This document shows, piece by piece, positions 36,023 to 43,648 of a DNA stretch of 64,000 nucleotides (the first letter of the stretch is position 1; every line of letters starts with the position of its first letter). The notes beneath the pieces were generated by a model. It ran no database searches. It was given only the letters and a program-made list of their open reading frames with translations, and was not told where the DNA came from. Source of the DNA: Myxococcota bacterium (GTDB lineage: Bacteria > Myxococcota_A > Polyangia > Palsa-1104 > JAEUJZ01); the NCBI GenBank assembly GCA_025057315.1, contig JANWXW010000160.1:1-64000 (forward strand). The letters are read 5' to 3'. The translations under genes and the position numbers were made by a program.

Positions 36023-36214
36023 ATGAAGGGTTATCGGTTCTGGGTCGAGCGCCACAAGCTGATGCAGTGGCTGGAGAACGAGACACGCAAGCTGGAGCAG
36101 ATGCAGGAGCCAGAACGCCGCCAGCGGCGCATTGAGCTGGAGCGGGACTTCCGCGTCAAGCTCGATGAGATCTATGGCCGCGTCCGTCTGGAGTGCGAGC
36201 CGGCCAAGGCGTGA
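36023..36214 (+). CDS. Small charged coiled-coil protein
   Basis: 63 residues from ATG 36023 (MKGYRFWVERHK). Nearly all of it is one charged helix (LEQMQEPERRQRRIELERDF). No family is recognised. It starts 37 bases behind the flippase-like gene and may be the third gene of that operon. Confidence 0.5.
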   Translation: MKGYRFWVERHKLMQWLENETRKLEQMQEPERRQRRIELERDFRVKLDEIYGRVRLECEPAKA

Positions 36215-36766
36215 TGGACCGCAGCTTGGAGCCGGCATGACGGTCCCCTGGCGTGTGCACCGGGAGCCCGGGCTGGCCAGCGGGCCGGAAGCATGGGGGC
36301 GACAGGGGGCTGATGCGGGCGAACATGCTGTCAGCGCCCGCCGCATCGGGATGGGCATGGCCCGACCGCATGGGGCCAGCCCAGCTCGGACCGCAGGTCC
36401 CCGCCCAACGCGCCGGCTCCCCCCTGCCCGATCTTGTTGCTCCAGGCCGAGCGCGCCGCTTCGCCGGGTGGGCCGGGTGCGCTCCGTGGGGGCGCCGACC
36501 TGGATGCTCTGCATGAGGGGCTCCAGCTCGAGTTGCAGGACGCTGGGTCACGAGCAGACCGCGGTGGAGCAAGCCTGATCTTCTCTATCTCTATCGCGGA
36601 GTGTGGTTTGCCTCTCGGAGGGCTATCAAAACAGGAGGCGCATTGTCCTTGCCGCAAGGGGGCTCCCGCTCCCGACCCGGGTGGGCGCAGCGGTCCATCG
36701 TGTGCCCGAGCGAGCCGAGCCGTGGCGGCGGGCCCAGGGGTCCTGTCCGCAGCTGCCTCCGGTACA
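36215..36766. other. Intergenic region, nothing recognised
   Basis: About 550 bases without a gene that I can support on either strand. Short frames here have the composition of GC-rich shadows. No tRNA, clear hairpin with T-run, or repeat was seen. It must contain the promoter of the PilZ gene at 36767. Confidence 0.5.
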
Positions 36767-37981
36767 ATGTGCTCTGTGAGGACCATCGTCGCCACCGGGG
36801 CCGCGCAGCTGCAGGCAGAGGTTCAGCACGAGCTGCTCTGCCGCGCAGATCTGAGGCTGCTGGTCGTGCGCAGCGTGCCGGAGCTGCTGCAGACCCTTCG
36901 CCAGGGTGCCGAGCTGTGCCTGCTTGGCCGGGGTCTGGAGGGGGCGAGCGTGGCCGCGGCAGCCCGGGCGGTGCGCTGCAACCAGGGCACCGCACAGGTC
37001 CCGGTGATCCTGCTGGCGGGACCGGACCTGGAGCGCAGCGAGCGCCGCGGTGACTTCGATGAGGTGCTGGAGCTGCCGGCTCCCCCGGGTGCGCTCTCGC
37101 TGCTGGTGTCGCGCTATCTCGGCGTGCCGCTGCGGGAGGCCGAGCGCTTCGCCGTGCGCGTGCACGTCTTTTCCACCGCCCCGGCCGAGGGCCGCGCCGC
37201 GCCTGCCGATGGCCCGCCGCCCACCGAGTACCTCGGTACCAGCGTCGATCTGTCCGAGCTGGGCATGATGCTCAAGGCATGGCGCGCCCTGCCTGTCGGC
37301 GAGTTGCTCCGGATCTGCTTCCTCCTGCCCGGCCAGGAGCGCAAAATCGATGCCTTGGCGCAGCTTGTGCGCATCGACGCCCGGAGCTATATGCCCGCCA
37401 TCGGCCTGGCGCTGCAATTTGCCGCCCTGTCCGCGGCGGATCGCGCTGCCCTGCGCGGCTACATTCAGGCGCTGCAGGCCGGTGGGTCCTTGCGCTGGCA
37501 CATTGTCCGTGAGGGCGAACGGCTCACCATCGTGCTGTCCGGGGTTCTCCGCCCAGAGGTCGATCTGGGGCCGCTGCGGCAGCTGCGCGGGGAGCTGGAC
37601 CTACGCCTGCGGGATGTTCGCCTCGTTAGCCCAGATGGCATCCAATGCTGGCTGGACCTCATCCGCTCGCTGAGCCGCACCTCGCGCATCCGCCTGCTGG
37701 AGTGCCCCATTGCGTTTGTGAGACAGGCCAACGCGATCGGCAACCTGCCGGAACACATCGAGGTGGTTTCGTTCTTTGCCCCCTATGTCTGCCCGCGCTG
37801 TGGTCTGGATGAAGCGTGCCTTCTCGATGTGGAGCGGGACATGCCCTGCTTGGATGGGGCGGTGCCGCACCGGATGCCCGTCTTCCCCTGCTCGGCCTGC
37901 GGCGGGACGCTGGTGTTGGACGATGTGCCCGACCGCTACTTTGCATGTCTGGGCGCTGGCTACAGATCGCGCAGCAGGTAG
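36767..37981 (+). CDS. Multidomain PilZ protein with C-terminal zinc-ribbon-like motif
   Basis: 404 residues. Residues 1-120 look like a degenerate receiver (LRLLVVRSVPELLQTL; VPVILLAGPD). Residues 125-235 are a PilZ domain with both c-di-GMP motifs, RxxxR (R127-R131, RFAVR) and DxSxxG (D161, S163, G166). Residues 245-340 resemble a STAS/anti-sigma antagonist-like fold (RLTIVLSGVLRPEVDLGPL; VSPDGIQCWLDLI). Residues 342-395 carry Cys pairs (CPRCG, FPCSACGG) typical of a zinc ribbon. ATG 36767 is taken; GTG 36776 is possible. The 3' end overlaps the convergent gene by 22 bases. It is probably a c-di-GMP effector (inference). Confidence 0.72.
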   Translation: MCSVRTIVATGAAQLQAEVQHELLCRADLRLLVVRSVPELLQTLRQGAELCLLGRGLEGASVAAAARAVRCNQGTAQVPVILLAGPDLERSERRGDFDEVLELPAPPGALSLLVSRYLGVPLREAERFAVRVHVFSTAPAEGRAAPADGPPPTEYLGTSVDLSELGMMLKAWRALPVGELLRICFLLPGQERKIDALAQLVRIDARSYMPAIGLALQFAALSAADRAALRGYIQALQAGGSLRWHIVREGERLTIVLSGVLRPEVDLGPLRQLRGELDLRLRDVRLVSPDGIQCWLDLIRSLSRTSRIRLLECPIAFVRQANAIGNLPEHIEVVSFFAPYVCPRCGLDEACLLDVERDMPCLDGAVPHRMPVFPCSACGGTLVLDDVPDRYFACLGAGYRSRSR

Positions 37982-38784
37982 GCCAGCTGCGCTCCCGGCC
38001 TCGTGCCGCCCAGCGGGCGCGCTGTCACCACCACATCCCGGTTCCCGCGCGAGAAGCGAGCCATGAGCTTGCGCCGCTGTCGCGCCGCGTCAGCAAATGA
38101 ACGATCCTCCTGCCATCCCTCCGCGTCCAGCCGAGCGGCGGCGCTGCGCAGGGCCTGCTCCGGGCTCTCCGCCACGCGGTACATAACGAGCCGATATCCG
38201 GCCCCTGGCTCCTCGAAGGAGAAGCTGCGCACCGCCCCCTGGGGCCGTGGCACGCCCGCCACATCCCGCCCCGGGACATCGCCAGATTGCACCGGCTCCA
38301 GCACGGTGCGTGGCATGGGGCGCTCCGACCAAGCGATCAGATACTCAGTGTGCAGGCCCGCCCTGCGCGCGTACACCAGCCGCACGGGCCCGGCCTCTGG
38401 CAAGGTCCGCTTGCCATCGAAGACCTCCAGCGCTGTGGCCTTGTCGGCGACGTCCACCACCATCAGCGTGCCGGTGCTCTCACCCTCCCGCCGGATCCCC
38501 ACCGGCTTGCCGACGATCTGCTTGAGCGCGCCGCCCGGATAGCGCTCCTGGTAAAAGTCGAGCACGTCCTTGATGGACCGGTCGGTGCGGCCCGTGCTCA
38601 CGTACATCGGGAAGCCGTTCAGGTAGATAGCGCGGGGCTTCTCCGTGCGCAGGTCGCCCGGAGCCCGGGCCATGGGCCGACTGGAAACCACCTCTGCCAG
38701 GAAGTCGAAGACCGAGGCCCGGGCCGGCACGCTGCAGCAAAGCGGCAGGATGAGAAGCAAGCCCCGGCGCATGCTGCGGTCCAT
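37960..38784 (-). CDS. Exported protein of the Tad-like operon
   Basis: 274 residues with a signal peptide (RRGLLLILPLCCSVPARAS, cleavage near residue 23). The mature part reads as mixed alpha/beta; a repeat-like pair is LNGFPMYVSTGRTDRSIKDVLDFYQERYPG and YRLVMYRVAESPEQALRSAAARL. Both halves look like a domain in which a peptide hormone-like helix follows a beta hairpin. No family is recognised. It begins 1 base behind the pilin-like gene and so probably serves the same structure. Confidence 0.6.
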   Translation of the reverse strand: MDRSMRRGLLLILPLCCSVPARASVFDFLAEVVSSRPMARAPGDLRTEKPRAIYLNGFPMYVSTGRTDRSIKDVLDFYQERYPGGALKQIVGKPVGIRREGESTGTLMVVDVADKATALEVFDGKRTLPEAGPVRLVYARRAGLHTEYLIAWSERPMPRTVLEPVQSGDVPGRDVAGVPRPQGAVRSFSFEEPGAGYRLVMYRVAESPEQALRSAAARLDAEGWQEDRSFADAARQRRKLMARFSRGNRDVVVTARPLGGTRPGAQLAYLLRDL

Positions 38785-38785
38785 C

Positions 38786-39343
38786 TCAGTACAGCTGTTG
38801 CGACTTGGCGAAGGCCCGACCAAACAGCATCATCTCATAGCCCCTGCGCAGCGCCTCTGCGCTGCTGGGGCTCTTGTGGTCCGGCTCGTTGCAGACAAAG
38901 GTCGCGGAGTTCTCCGCCGCCCGCGAGCGCGAAGGGAACATCCGGTCCGCCGCGCTCTCGAAGTAAAACGGGGCCACCGGTTCCACCACCCGCTCGGTAC
39001 GCTGGTTGGTCAGCGTGATGGGCAGGCCAATCAGGCCGATCTCGGCGGCCAGGCGGCGGCCCTCGCCAAACTGGCTCTGCTTGGGCGAGGAGGTGGGCAT
39101 GTAGTACAGGGGCATCCCGCCGCAGGGTTCGCGCGTGGCCTGCTGGGCCTGCAGTGACGCCTTCCACATGGATCGGTTCTTGGCCGTGGAGGTGGCCGCG
39201 ATGGCCGAGGCCAGCACGATGGACAGGATCGACAGCGGTACGGTGATGAGCATCAGCTCCATGAGCGCCAGGCCACGCTGGCTCGACCTGGGACCGTGCG
39301 GGCGGGTCTTGGCCCTGCATAAGATGGGTCTTTTCCGATTCAT
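38786..39343 (-). CDS. TadE/pseudopilin-like protein with prepilin cleavage site
   Basis: 185 residues. After a basic leader (SSQRG) comes G-LALMELMLITVPLSILSI: Gly at -1 and Glu at +5 match the class III/IV prepilin consensus, followed by a hydrophobic helix of about 20 residues. The rest is soluble, with two Cys (REPCGGM, FVCNEPDH). A prepilin peptidase is encoded in the same operon (41068-41649). It ends 1 base before the next gene and starts 1 base after the TadG-like stop. Confidence 0.7.
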   Translation of the reverse strand: MNRKRPILCRAKTRPHGPRSSQRGLALMELMLITVPLSILSIVLASAIAATSTAKNRSMWKASLQAQQATREPCGGMPLYYMPTSSPKQSQFGEGRRLAAEIGLIGLPITLTNQRTERVVEPVAPFYFESAADRMFPSRSRAAENSATFVCNEPDHKSPSSAEALRRGYEMMLFGRAFAKSQQLY

Positions 39344-39344
39344 G

Positions 39345-40505
39345 CTACCACTTCCAGTGCTTGGCGATGTCGAGCTGGAGCTGCCGTTGGAACTGGGTCT
39401 GGATCATCGAGGCCCCCGGTGCCGAGGTGCCGCCGCACTGAAGGACCTGCCTCACATTCGCCGGGTCCTCGTAGTTGCAAGGCACCAGGCGCGCGCGCCA
39501 ATCCATGTGCCACAGGCTCTCTTCGCCGTAGTGGTGCTGAGAGTAGTGCTCGGCGCAGCCCATGCCCAGCAGCCACCCCGTGCCCAGGGTGGGCGGCGGG
39601 GTGGTTTCGCGCAGCGCCTCCAGGTAGGCCTGCTGCCAGTCGTCGTTGGGGTCCATCTCCAACGCCATGCCGCGCGAGTAGCGGAACTGCTTCCAGTTGT
39701 CGCCCAGCTTTGGGACCTTGTTCGCCTTGTCGCAGGCCGCGCCCGTGGACAGGAGCTTGCCGATCATGCCCATGCCGGCCGTGTTAAAGCCGGTGAAGAT
39801 GAGGTTTCCCTTGTTAAACAGGTAGGCGTACTCGTAGTAGGCGCGGTCATGGCAGGCATCGCGCCCCTGGACCTTCTCGGTGTTGGGGATCATCTCGATG
39901 CCCAGGCTGCCGCACTGCGGGTACTTGTCCGGCAACGGGAAGCTGGCCGCAAAGGTCACGCCGTGGCTTTCAGGACCCGCGTAGCTCGGCCGGGCCGTGC
40001 CCACCAGCACGGCTTGCTGCTCGGCCCAATACGGTCCTACGCTGTCCAGCGCCTCGGCCATCATCTCCAGGCCGTCCAGCCACTCGGTGACCGTCCGGTC
40101 CACGCCAGGGCGGGCAGCGGCGGTGGTGGGAATTTGCTGCGAGCCGTACTGGATGCACGGGCTACAAAGGGCGCAGAACGGACACGCGCTGATGCACGGA
40201 ACGCAGACGGTGGCGTAAAATGTTTGCTGCGCATTGCTGATGTTCTGTGACACCTGTCCCAGCGGCAGCAGCACCGTGTCCGCCAGCAAGATGAAGGCCT
40301 CGTAGTTGAGCGTGCGCGCCTTGACCGTCGCGGCAGCCAGGGCGGCGGCATCGGCGGCGGTGCGCGCCCGGGTGGTTTCCGCCGAGCGGCTGCCAATGAC
40401 CGAGAGGTAGAGGAAGGCGCCGGCGAACATCCCAACAGCAAACAGGGTCAGGATGAGGATCGATCCGTGCGCTGTGCTTCTTCGGCATCTGCCACCGTTG
40501 CTCAT
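39345..40505 (-). CDS. TadG-like protein with a six-cysteine cluster
   Basis: 386 residues. The N-terminal hydrophobic segment (GSILILTLFAVGMFAGAFLYL) and TTRARTAADAAALAAATVKARTLN are typical of TadG/DUF2134 proteins of Flp pilus systems. Residues 101-117 carry a dense cluster C-x2-C-x3-C-x2-C-x2-C-x2-C (C101, 104, 108, 111, 114, 117). The remaining 260 residues form an exported domain with further Cys (YPQCGSLG; GMGCAEHY; VPCNYED; LQCGG). ATG 40505 is preferred because upstream text is not protein-like. It follows the TadE-like gene by 11 bases. Confidence 0.7.
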   Translation of the reverse strand: MSNGGRCRRSTAHGSILILTLFAVGMFAGAFLYLSVIGSRSAETTRARTAADAAALAAATVKARTLNYEAFILLADTVLLPLGQVSQNISNAQQTFYATVCVPCISACPFCALCSPCIQYGSQQIPTTAAARPGVDRTVTEWLDGLEMMAEALDSVGPYWAEQQAVLVGTARPSYAGPESHGVTFAASFPLPDKYPQCGSLGIEMIPNTEKVQGRDACHDRAYYEYAYLFNKGNLIFTGFNTAGMGMIGKLLSTGAACDKANKVPKLGDNWKQFRYSRGMALEMDPNDDWQQAYLEALRETTPPPTLGTGWLLGMGCAEHYSQHHYGEESLWHMDWRARLVPCNYEDPANVRQVLQCGGTSAPGASMIQTQFQRQLQLDIAKHWKW

Positions 40506-40516
40506 GGGAGCGCCCT

Positions 40517-41074
40517 CTACTTCGTGGTGTGGAGCATGGCCTGGGCCGTGGCGCGGATCTCGATGGGCCGGTTTCCCCCCCAGGCCAGCGGCGAGAACGG
40601 TAGGTACAGGTCGTGGTGGTAGCGCACCTCCACCTGGACCACCTCGTTGTGGCCGAAGCAAGATTGCCGCACGCCGCTCGCGTTCTGGATCTCAACCTGC
40701 GTCTGGCTCTCCGCCCGAGCGATCACCGGGTCCAGCGCCCCCGGCATGTCCAGCCGCATGGGGGCCCCGGTCTTTTTCACCACGGAGGCCAGGCAGGCCG
40801 CGGCCGCGCGGCGAATGGCCTGCTCCTCGCTAGAGTCCAGACAGGCGCCCCCGGAGCGCTCCTGCCCCTTGGGCATCTGGACGGCTGCTGCGCGGGCGGC
40901 GCAGAAGGCAGCGTACTCGGTGGCCAGGCGCGCGCCCTTGCTAATACCCGTATCGAAAGCAAAAAAGATCGCCACCAGGGCCGGCACCAGGGCAAAGAAG
41001 TAGGTGGCCGGTCCGACCTCCCCTCGCTCGTCGGCGAGGAAGCCCCGGAACAGCGACTGCACGCGCGTCACCAT
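40517..41074 (-). CDS. TadE-like membrane-anchored protein
   Basis: 185 residues: cytoplasmic start (VTRVQSLFRGFLADERGEVG), one membrane helix (PATYFFALVPALVAIFFAFD), then an exported domain with the TadE-like beginning (ISKGARLATEYAAFCAARAAAVQMP). Four or more Cys could form disulphides. The prepilin Glu at +5 is not seen here. It overlaps the prepilin peptidase by 7 bases. Confidence 0.65.
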   Translation of the reverse strand: MVTRVQSLFRGFLADERGEVGPATYFFALVPALVAIFFAFDTGISKGARLATEYAAFCAARAAAVQMPKGQERSGGACLDSSEEQAIRRAAAACLASVVKKTGAPMRLDMPGALDPVIARAESQTQVEIQNASGVRQSCFGHNEVVQVEVRYHHDLYLPFSPLAWGGNRPIEIRATAQAMLHTTK

Positions 41075-41649
41075 GGCAGTACCCCCTTTCGGGCTAGCAG
41101 GACCATGGCCGCCGCGCCGGCCAACAAAAACGGCGCGTGGGGCGTCTTGTCTTCCATGCCAGCCGGCCGGAACGGCACCACCTTGGTGCCCGGCGCGACG
41201 ATGGAAACCACCCAGGTACCGAGGCGACGGACGTTCTCGCCGCTGGTGCCCTGGACGATCCAGCGAATGAACAAGTAAAGAACTTGAAGCAGGTTGCTGG
41301 CAAAGACCATCCAGAAGGTTGGCCAGAAGCCGACCAGGGCCGCTGCGGCCATGACCATCTTGACGTCGCCTGCGCCGATGCCCTGGCCACGACTGAGGCT
41401 CCAGAAGGTCAGGCCTCCGGCAAACCACAGCCCCAGCGCCAGCAGGCTCGATAGAAAGGTCCACCCGCCCCCGCTGATGGCGTGAAGGACAAGGCCCGCA
41501 GCGGCGGCCGGCAGGGTGAGGACGTTGGGGATGCGGCGGCGGCGCAGGTCGGTGACCGTGGCCACCGCCAGGGAGCCAAACAACAGCGCCAGCGCCACCG
41601 GGGCACCCGGAGCTTCCAGGAGACTGAACGCAAGGGCCTGGCGGGGCAT
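41068..41649 (-). CDS. Prepilin peptidase (A24A, TadV/CpaA-like)
   Basis: 193 residues, about six membrane segments. The two aspartate motifs of the family are present: VTDLRRRRIPNVLT and GQGIGAGDVKMVMA. It lacks the N-terminal methylase domain, as TadV/CpaA do. It would cleave the leader of the prepilin-like protein at 38786-39343. ATG 41649 is used. It opens the five-gene minus-strand operon; no TadA ATPase, TadB/C or secretin is in the window. Confidence 0.87.
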   Translation of the reverse strand: MPRQALAFSLLEAPGAPVALALLFGSLAVATVTDLRRRRIPNVLTLPAAAAGLVLHAISGGGWTFLSSLLALGLWFAGGLTFWSLSRGQGIGAGDVKMVMAAAALVGFWPTFWMVFASNLLQVLYLFIRWIVQGTSGENVRRLGTWVVSIVAPGTKVVPFRPAGMEDKTPHAPFLLAGAAAMVLLARKGVLPW

Positions 41650-41947
41650 GGTCACGCCTTTTCTGGCTGGCCAGGGAAGCAAGCGCGGCGCCAGCCAGCA
41701 CGTCGCGCCCTTGTCCTCAAGGTACCCTGCTAGCTGGGCCCTGGGCTGCAGGCTGCAGCCATCAGCGCGCCGGCTGGATCCATCAGCCTCTCCCAGGATC
41801 GGGCAGGCCGGAGGGCGCGGGCGCACCGGCTCGGGTCCCGCAGGCGTGTGTCCGTCGGAGGCCATGGTCGTGGCCGGGAGCAGGACCCCGTCCAGGCGCG
41901 AAGCAAGCCTTGCGGGTCCACGATGGACGGGAGCCCCAGAGGCCGGC
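41650..41947. other. Intergenic region upstream of the Tad-like operon
   Basis: About 300 bases with no gene I can support. It should contain the promoter of the prepilin peptidase operon. A c-di-GMP riboswitch (GEMM) was looked for because such motifs occur before pilus genes; the conserved GCAAAGCC block is absent. Confidence 0.4.
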
Positions 41948-42565
41948 TCAGCGCTGCTCCACGTCCAGCTCCGCGTGAATGCGGAGCGAGCGGCGCAGGA
42001 CCTCTCCGGAGGGAGCCAGGCGCAGCACGTGCACCCGGCCCTGGGAGCGGACTTTTACCTCATAAATCCGCCCCGCGGCCCCGGTCTGGACCTCGGCCTC
42101 TTCTATGTCGCCTCCCGGCACGCGCCGGCTGACCTCGTTCCGCACCGGCTCGGGCAGGTCCGCCGGAGGGAGGGGGCACTCCGTATACCGCAGGCTCCCC
42201 TGCGCCGTGGCGCTTAGCTCGCAGCGCCGGCCCTCGGCCGTCTCCAGCTCCACCTCATGCACCCAGCTCCCATCGGCGAGCAACTCCACTTCGTACTGCC
42301 TCATGCGCGCTCCGGGAAACTGCTCCTGCGCCAGCCGCCGCACCGGCTCAGGCACGCGTTCCGCCTGCTGGTGGTAAAGGCTGAGCTTGCGCACCACCCC
42401 CCCGCCATCCACATAGGCCTTGACGCTGACCTCGGGTCCGTGGGCAGCCATGGCAGACAACGCGGCTGCCGGGAGCCAGCCGGCACGGGAGCCCGCACAT
42501 CCAGCCACGAGCAGCAGGCCCACCAGCGTTGCAACCGAGACCGATCGCAGCAGAGATTGCCACAT
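41948..42565 (-). CDS. Putative lipoprotein with PepSY-like repeats
   Basis: 205 residues. A signal sequence with lipobox LLLVAGC (Cys about 23) begins at ATG 42565; upstream text is not protein-like. The mature part shows repeated units resembling PepSY/DUF2874 domains, with text such as PEPVRRLAQEQFPGARMRQYEVELLADG and LPEPVRNEVSRRVPGGDIEEAEVQ, each a helix followed by strands. It is probably an outer-membrane or periplasmic lipoprotein of unknown role. Tandem repeats lie upstream at 42620-42717. Confidence 0.6.
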   Translation of the reverse strand: MWQSLLRSVSVATLVGLLLVAGCAGSRAGWLPAAALSAMAAHGPEVSVKAYVDGGGVVRKLSLYHQQAERVPEPVRRLAQEQFPGARMRQYEVELLADGSWVHEVELETAEGRRCELSATAQGSLRYTECPLPPADLPEPVRNEVSRRVPGGDIEEAEVQTGAAGRIYEVKVRSQGRVHVLRLAPSGEVLRRSLRIHAELDVEQR

Positions 42566-42619
42566 GGCGGGCACTATACTCCCCCGGCCTAGCCAAGACC
42601 ACCCCTGAGAACACGCCCA

Positions 42620-42717
42620 CCAGCCCGCTGCCTCTAACATCCAGCCCGCTGCCTCCACTCTGGTGTTCCCCCTGTATGGGAGTATGGTCTCCTGTTCCCC
42701 TTGTGTGAGAGTATGGT
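42620..42717. repeat. Two pairs of direct repeats upstream of the lipoprotein gene
   Basis: Pair 1: CCAGCCCGCTGCCTC at 42620-42634 and 42641-42655 (identical, 21-base period). Pair 2: 24-base copies at 42665-42688 and 42694-42717, 21 of 24 bases alike (GTTCCCCYTGTRTGRGAGTA core), 29-base period. They lie between two minus-strand genes, 55-155 bases upstream of the lipoprotein start, a position suited to operators. Confidence 0.75.
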
Positions 42718-42842
42718 TCCTGTCTGTGCGCCCCTCCTTCGGGCTGTCTTCAGGTGCTGGCCGGATGCTGGGCTCTGGTGCGCGATGCCACCGCATGAGG
42801 CGCTCGATGACCCCTCGGACTGCCGACCTAGGGGTCCGGGCC

Positions 42843-43466
42843 TCAGGCGGCCGCTGCCCTGGCTCGTCCCTGCGCCCGGTCTACCCGCAGGTCCCGTGCC
42901 GGCGGGAGGTCCACCGTGCAGCGATGCAGCCCCTGCTCGGCCTCCGGGAATCCAGGGCGCAGTTCCAAAGCCCGCAGGTAGGCCGGGCGCGCGCTGCGGC
43001 AGTCGCGCAGCGCCTCGAAGGCATCGCCCAAGAGCAGGTATGCTTCGGCGCTTTCGCGCAGGGCCAAAGCCCGCTGAGCCAAGAAGGCGGCGCGCTGGGG
43101 CCAGCCTAGCTGCAGGGCTGCACGACCCTGGCACAAGAGCGCGGCGACCGGCTCAGGGTCCCTGGCTGCCTGCTGCTGGCACCGCTCGTACACCCTCACC
43201 AGCTCACCGCGCCCCAGCGCATCGAGCGCCGTCACCGGTGGCTTGCCGTCCGACGAGATGGCAGAGGGCTCGACGAGCCCGCGCGCCTCAGCCAGATCGG
43301 CTCCCCCAGCGTGGGCCCTCGGCTCAGAGGGCCAGTGGCGTTTTGCTCTGATGACACTCTGGCACGGCTCGTGTGTCGCCCTGCGGCCGACAGCGAGCAG
43401 CACAAGCGCGCTGAGCAGCGCGGCAGCGCCCGCGCCGCAGACGAGCGCCGCACGGATCCTGGACAT
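42843..43466 (-). CDS. Membrane-anchored TPR protein
   Basis: 207 residues from ATG 43466. One membrane helix (ALVCGAGAAALLSALVLLAV, residues 6-25) anchors a domain with TPR-like helices (LVRVYERCQQQAARDPEPV, AALQLGWPQRAAFLAQRALALRE, AYLLLGDAFEALRDCRSARPAYLRALELRPG). The C-terminal tail is Arg/Ala-rich. Function unknown; proteins of this form often organise surface or motility complexes. Divergent from the transporter at 43649. Confidence 0.6.
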   Translation of the reverse strand: MSRIRAALVCGAGAAALLSALVLLAVGRRATHEPCQSVIRAKRHWPSEPRAHAGGADLAEARGLVEPSAISSDGKPPVTALDALGRGELVRVYERCQQQAARDPEPVAALLCQGRAALQLGWPQRAAFLAQRALALRESAEAYLLLGDAFEALRDCRSARPAYLRALELRPGFPEAEQGLHRCTVDLPPARDLRVDRAQGRARAAAA

Positions 43467-43556
43467 GGACACCTCCCGCGCCGCCCCAAAAGCAACGATC
43501 GCGCCAACAAGTTCTCGACGGAGGCTGTGTCCACCTGGGGCACTGGCGTCCGAAAT

Positions 43557-43586
43557 CCGGACAGGCCGGATAGACCGGACCGGACG
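43557..43586. repeat. Short CCGGAYA iterations between divergent genes
   Basis: In the 182-base region between the divergent TPR gene and the transporter gene, TCCGGACAGGCCGGATAGA and CCGGACCGGACG form three to four short repeats of CCGGA. They could be a small operator array. Confidence 0.35.
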
Positions 43587-43648
43587 CATCCCATCGGCGA
43601 GGGCGCGCTGTGCCGGCGTGCGCTGGGCTCGAGGTGGGTCTAGCGTCG

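Noticed and set aside
36253..36766. N-terminal extension of the PilZ protein to 36434 or a separate small gene
   Set aside because: Composition is that of non-coding GC-rich DNA and no ribosome site is present; ATG 36767 starts the protein-like text.
41650..41947. c-di-GMP-I riboswitch before the prepilin peptidase
   Set aside because: None of the conserved GEMM blocks was found on the minus strand.
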